In this document: one piece after another, positions 61,538 to 64,000 of the stretch
Position numbering within the stretch: position 1 is the first letter of the stretch
How the letters are laid out: each line of letters begins with the position of its first letter
Source: CAYJEQ01 sp964369235
GTDB taxonomy: Bacteria; Bacillota; Clostridia; Oscillospirales; Ruminococcaceae
Assembly: GCA_964369235.1 (NCBI GenBank)
Contig: CAYJEQ010000003.1
Coordinates: 20,621-84,620 of the forward strand
DNA: 64,000 nt
Direction: 5' to 3'
Position numbers and translations under genes: made by a program
The notes under the pieces: generated by a model
Database searches by the model: none
Told to the model about the DNA's origin: nothing
The model's input: only the letters and a program-made list of their open reading frames with translations

Positions 61538-61577
61538 GATGTCCGAACATAGGCTAATAGCTGTTCGGACATCTTTT
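61538..61577 (+). terminator. Hairpin terminator between rpsB and tsf
   Basis: GATGTCCGAACA and TGTTCGGACATC pair perfectly over 12 bp with a 12-nt loop, followed by TTTT. No clear tsf promoter lies after it, so it probably acts as a partial terminator that lowers tsf relative to rpsB. Confidence 0.85.
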
Positions 61578-61619
61578 GTATGAAATATTATTTATTTAAT
61601 TAAGTGGAGGAAATTTAAA

Positions 61620-62525
61620 ATGGCTTTTACTGCTAAAGATGTACAGACTCTAAGAACAACTACAGGTTGTGGTATGATGGATTGTAAAAAGGCACTAACA
61701 GAAGCTGAAGGTAACATGGACAAAGCTGTTGAGATTCTTCGTGAGAAGGGCCTAGCTGCTGCTGCTAAGAAGGCATCCAGAGTAGCTGCTGATGGTATCG
61801 TTTGTGCTAAGTACAACGAAACAAGCAAAATCGGTGTTGTTATCGAAATCAACTCCGAAACAGACTTCGTAGCTAAGAATGCAGATTTCGTTGCTTTCTC
61901 CGAGCTATGTGCTGATGTTGTTATCGACCAGAACCCAGCTGATGTTGACGCTCTACTAGCTTGCACAGTTGACGGTGTAACAATCGAAGAAATGCTAAGA
62001 GAAAAAATCCTAGTTATCGGCGAAAACCTAAAGATCAGAAGATTCGCTAGAGCAGAAGGTGCTATCGCAACTTATGTTCACGGTGGTGGTAAGATTGGTG
62101 TTATGGTTCAGTTTACAGATAACGCTGCTGGTACAGACTTTGCTGCTTGTGGTAGAGATGTTGCTATGCAGATCGCTGCTATCAACCCAGCTTTCCTAGC
62201 TATCGCTGATGTATCTGCTGATGTTGTTGAGAAGGAAAAAGAAATCCTAACAGCTCAGATCGCTAACGATGAGAAGCTTAAGAACAAGCCAGCTCAGGTT
62301 ATCGAAAAGATGGTTGAAGGTAGAGTTAACAAGTACTACAAAGAAAACTGCCTAAACGAGCAGGAGTTCGTTAAGGATAACAAGGTAACAGTAGCTCAGT
62401 ATGTTGCTAACACACTAGGTAAAGATGTTGCTATCCAGTGCTTCGTAAGATTTGAAAAGGGTGAAGGTATCGAGAAGAAAGAAGATAACTTTGCTGACGA
62501 AGTTGCTAAAATGGCTGGTAAATAA
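61620..62525 (+). CDS. tsf: Translation elongation factor Ts
   Basis: Nucleotide exchange factor for EF-Tu. TTGCGMMDCKKALTEAEGNMDKAVEILREKG is the N-terminal module, SETDFVAKN the core signature, and YVHGGGKIGVMV follows. It has 301 residues. GGAGG precedes the ATG. Codon use is even more biased than in rpsB: 13 of 15 leucines are CTA, none TTA. The usual followers pyrH and frr are absent; a strong terminator follows. Confidence 0.98.
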   Translation: MAFTAKDVQTLRTTTGCGMMDCKKALTEAEGNMDKAVEILREKGLAAAAKKASRVAADGIVCAKYNETSKIGVVIEINSETDFVAKNADFVAFSELCADVVIDQNPADVDALLACTVDGVTIEEMLREKILVIGENLKIRRFARAEGAIATYVHGGGKIGVMVQFTDNAAGTDFAACGRDVAMQIAAINPAFLAIADVSADVVEKEKEILTAQIANDEKLKNKPAQVIEKMVEGRVNKYYKENCLNEQEFVKDNKVTVAQYVANTLGKDVAIQCFVRFEKGEGIEKKEDNFADEVAKMAGK

Positions 62526-62540
62526 TAATTTATCTTATAT

Positions 62541-62572
62541 AAGGAGAAAGCTTAGGCTTTCTCCTTTTTTTT
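62541..62572 (+). terminator. Terminator of tsf
   Basis: AAGGAGAAAGC pairs perfectly with GCTTTCTCCTT around a 4-nt loop, followed by a run of T. Textbook Rho-independent terminator. Confidence 0.93.
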
Positions 62573-62662
62573 AATCTTAACTATTGACTATTAAACAGTA
62601 GTGTGGTATTCTGTAATCAAGATACTGTTTATTAATTAGTAGTTAAGGCTAGAAAAGAAATA

Positions 62663-62687
62663 TAGTTTGAAACAATGTTTCAAACTA
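62663..62687. promoter_or_regulatory. 25-bp palindrome upstream of the DUF1700/PadR pair
   Basis: TAGTTTGAAACA and TGTTTCAAACTA are perfect inverted copies around a single A. It lies about 97 nt before the DUF1700 start. With a one-base centre it cannot make a normal RNA hairpin without losing pairs, so a DNA operator is more likely, perhaps for the PadR protein encoded two genes on. Confidence 0.55.
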
Positions 62688-62783
62688 GGTTTTGTGCTTT
62701 TCGGTCATTATAACACCGGAAATTTTCTCATAAAAAATCATGGGAAAATCACACAAAACTTAAGGAAAGGAATGAACTTTATT

Positions 62784-63680
62784 ATGACTCGAAAAACTTT
62801 TATAAGAAAGCTAAAGTCAAAACTATGGTTAAAACTCTCAAGAAGTGAGATTAATGAAATCACTAGGGAGTATAATAGCTATTTTGACAGTGCCGAGGAT
62901 ATTAATGAGGCTATTGCCAGTTGTGGAGATATAGATTTGATTGTGGAGGAGCGACTAAGCCCTAATCCTAACATAAACTATATACCAATAAAAACAGCTA
63001 TAATGATAATTATAGCCTTTCATGGTTTTTTCTATTTTAATGTGTATTTTGATGCTCCACTTAATCCTCTAGTATTTTGGCTTAGCATAATAGTCAACCT
63101 TATATTAGTAGGTAAGGACAGTTTAATTAATTGTAAAATAGTATCCCCAGCACAGAAAAAATTATATAAAAACCTAGCTATAGGATTATCATTCTACTGG
63201 ATTTTTCTTATAGGACTTAATATAATTAATTTTAATATAGCTTTCAATTATATTCAGTCACAGGAATATTTAGATGCTTTAGAATATATTAAAACTCATG
63301 GGATATACTCCCCCCATGAAGATGTAATAAAGGTTATTGATAGTTTGTTTCTAGCACAAAACTCTACCTTAGTTATATGGGTAATACTTGGTTTTTTCAC
63401 ATTTAGATTAGGTATAAAAACACTTCCATTTATGATAGCTAATATTTTTGTAGGTAATGCCACTATGGCGGTTCTAACTGTACTAGGAAATTTAGACTTT
63501 AGCTTTTATGATGAATCACAGTTTATTAAAATTATGATAAATAATTTACTAATAGAAAGTTTAGTCTTTCTTATTATAGGTTTATTTTTCTATTTAGGTA
63601 GTATTGGTTTATTTAAGCCTATAGGGGGTATTTTCAAATCCTTATGCTACAAATTAAATAGGAGGGTAAGAAAATGGTAA
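62784..63680 (+). CDS. DUF1700-like (HAAS domain) membrane protein, PadR partner
   Basis: Membrane protein of about 298 residues. Residues 1-60 resemble the HAAS/DUF1700 N-terminal domain (KTFIRKLKSKLWLKLSRSEINEITREYNSYF, in two parts), followed by about seven hydrophobic segments. The ATG is 12 nt after GAAAGGA; upstream in-frame codons precede the ribosome site. The gene overlaps the PadR gene by 7 nt. Function unknown; in other clostridia such proteins are expressed under PadR control and may respond to membrane stress. The usual order (PadR first) is reversed here. Confidence 0.72.
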   Translation: MTRKTFIRKLKSKLWLKLSRSEINEITREYNSYFDSAEDINEAIASCGDIDLIVEERLSPNPNINYIPIKTAIMIIIAFHGFFYFNVYFDAPLNPLVFWLSIIVNLILVGKDSLINCKIVSPAQKKLYKNLAIGLSFYWIFLIGLNIINFNIAFNYIQSQEYLDALEYIKTHGIYSPHEDVIKVIDSLFLAQNSTLVIWVILGFFTFRLGIKTLPFMIANIFVGNATMAVLTVLGNLDFSFYDESQFIKIMINNLLIESLVFLIIGLFFYLGSIGLFKPIGGIFKSLCYKLNRRVRKW

Positions 63681-63988
63681 CACAGCTTAAAAAAGGTGTA
63701 CTGGAATATTGTGTGCTACTTATTATATCCTCACAGGAGCTATATGGCTACGAAATAATGAAAAGGGTAGGGGAGGTATTCCCAGAAACCAGCGAACAAA
63801 CAGTATATACCATACTTAGAAGACTACTTAAAGATGGCTATACCCACTGTTATTCTAAAGGTGTATCATCAGGCCCCCCAAGAAAGTATTATCAGCTTAC
63901 TCCTTTAGGTAAAGAACATTTTGAAAAATCCAATGAGGACTGGCAGTGGATAGTAGCATCAGTAGAAAGACTGAAAAATATTATCTAA
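63674..63988 (+). CDS. PadR-family transcriptional regulator
   Basis: Winged-helix repressor of 104 residues. LKKGVLEYCVLLIISSQELYGYEIMKRV, SEQTVYTILRRLLKDGY and GPPRKYYQLTPLGKEHF are PadR signatures. The ATG lies 7 nt before the end of the DUF1700-like gene, with AGGAGGGTAAG before it, so the two are coupled. It ends 12 bases before the window edge; any further gene of the unit lies outside. Confidence 0.94.
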   Translation: MVTQLKKGVLEYCVLLIISSQELYGYEIMKRVGEVFPETSEQTVYTILRRLLKDGYTHCYSKGVSSGPPRKYYQLTPLGKEHFEKSNEDWQWIVASVERLKNII

Positions 63989-64000
63989 TAAAAACACTTT

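Overview
The window reads as one contiguous piece of chromosome from a low-GC, endospore-forming, anaerobic Firmicute of class Clostridia, most like the Lachnospirales. The evidence is a complete spoIIIA operon, a GerA-type germinant receptor operon, a spore-type polysaccharide deacetylase, the clostridial order Asp23-nusB-(Kae1-like)-xseA-xseB-ispA-divPAP2-dxs-tlyA-nadK-argR-recN, several ferredoxin-type proteins, and a DUF4364 protein. Every gene is intact. I see no phage, transposase, CRISPR array, rRNA or tRNA. The species cannot be named from sequence alone. Highly expressed genes (rpsB, tsf) use CTA for nearly all leucines, which is unusual for a low-GC Firmicute.

Layout. 1-4.7 kb: germinant receptor operon (A, B, C subunits) and a YdcF-like membrane protein. 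4.7-8.1 kb: small redox genes (flavin/ferredoxin protein, hemerythrin, thiol peroxidase, aldo/keto reductase with ferredoxin domain). 8.2-12.5 kb, minus strand: an uncharacterised P-loop ATPase coupled to a permease, then a PadR regulator with a DUF2812 membrane protein. 12.6-17.6 kb: spoIIIAA-AH, the engulfment-stage channel between mother cell and forespore. 17.8-28.2 kb: the housekeeping block from Asp23 to recN, covering transcription antitermination, DNA repair, isoprenoid precursors, rRNA methylation, NADP synthesis and arginine regulation. 28.3-31.7 kb: a small membrane protein, DUF4364, an XRE regulator and a MATE exporter. 31.8-35.3 kb: a metallo-beta-lactamase-fold hydrolase followed by a polar amino-acid ABC importer. 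35.5-38.1 kb: an OmpR-type two-component system and a small alarmone synthetase. 38.3-42.3 kb: a rare-looking three-part envelope protein (GT2 + GtrA + phosphodiester glycosidase), a small membrane protein and a beta-helix Cthe_2159-type lipoprotein. 42.4-45.8 kb: Nif3-like protein, trmK, murC. 45.9-51.3 kb: a surface-glycan cluster (polymerase, two GT4 enzymes, DegT aminotransferase, initiating sugar-phosphate transferase). 51.5-55.4 kb: second Asp23, FakA-like kinase, B12/radical SAM protein. 55.7-60.6 kb: pncB, NhaC antiporter, deacetylase, PatB-like lyase. 60.6-64 kb: rpsB-tsf with promoter, structured leader and terminators, then a DUF1700/PadR pair.

How the genes fit together. Sporulation and germination genes occupy the left half. 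Envelope functions occupy the middle: glycan assembly, MurC, deacetylase, and the GT2-GtrA-NAGPA protein. Regulation is visible in the DNA: several near-consensus vegetative promoters with 17-bp spacers, palindromic operator candidates beside a PadR gene and a hydrolase/ABC operon, and strong hairpin terminators, including two related hairpins at convergent gene ends.

The best candidates for something undescribed are the GT2-GtrA-NAGPA fusion with its two neighbours, the ATPase/permease operon whose start lies in the U-tract of a terminator hairpin, a probable AUU start codon in the glycan cluster, the 128-nt spoIIIAA/spoIIIAB overlap, and the absence of spoIVB-spo0A from behind recN.
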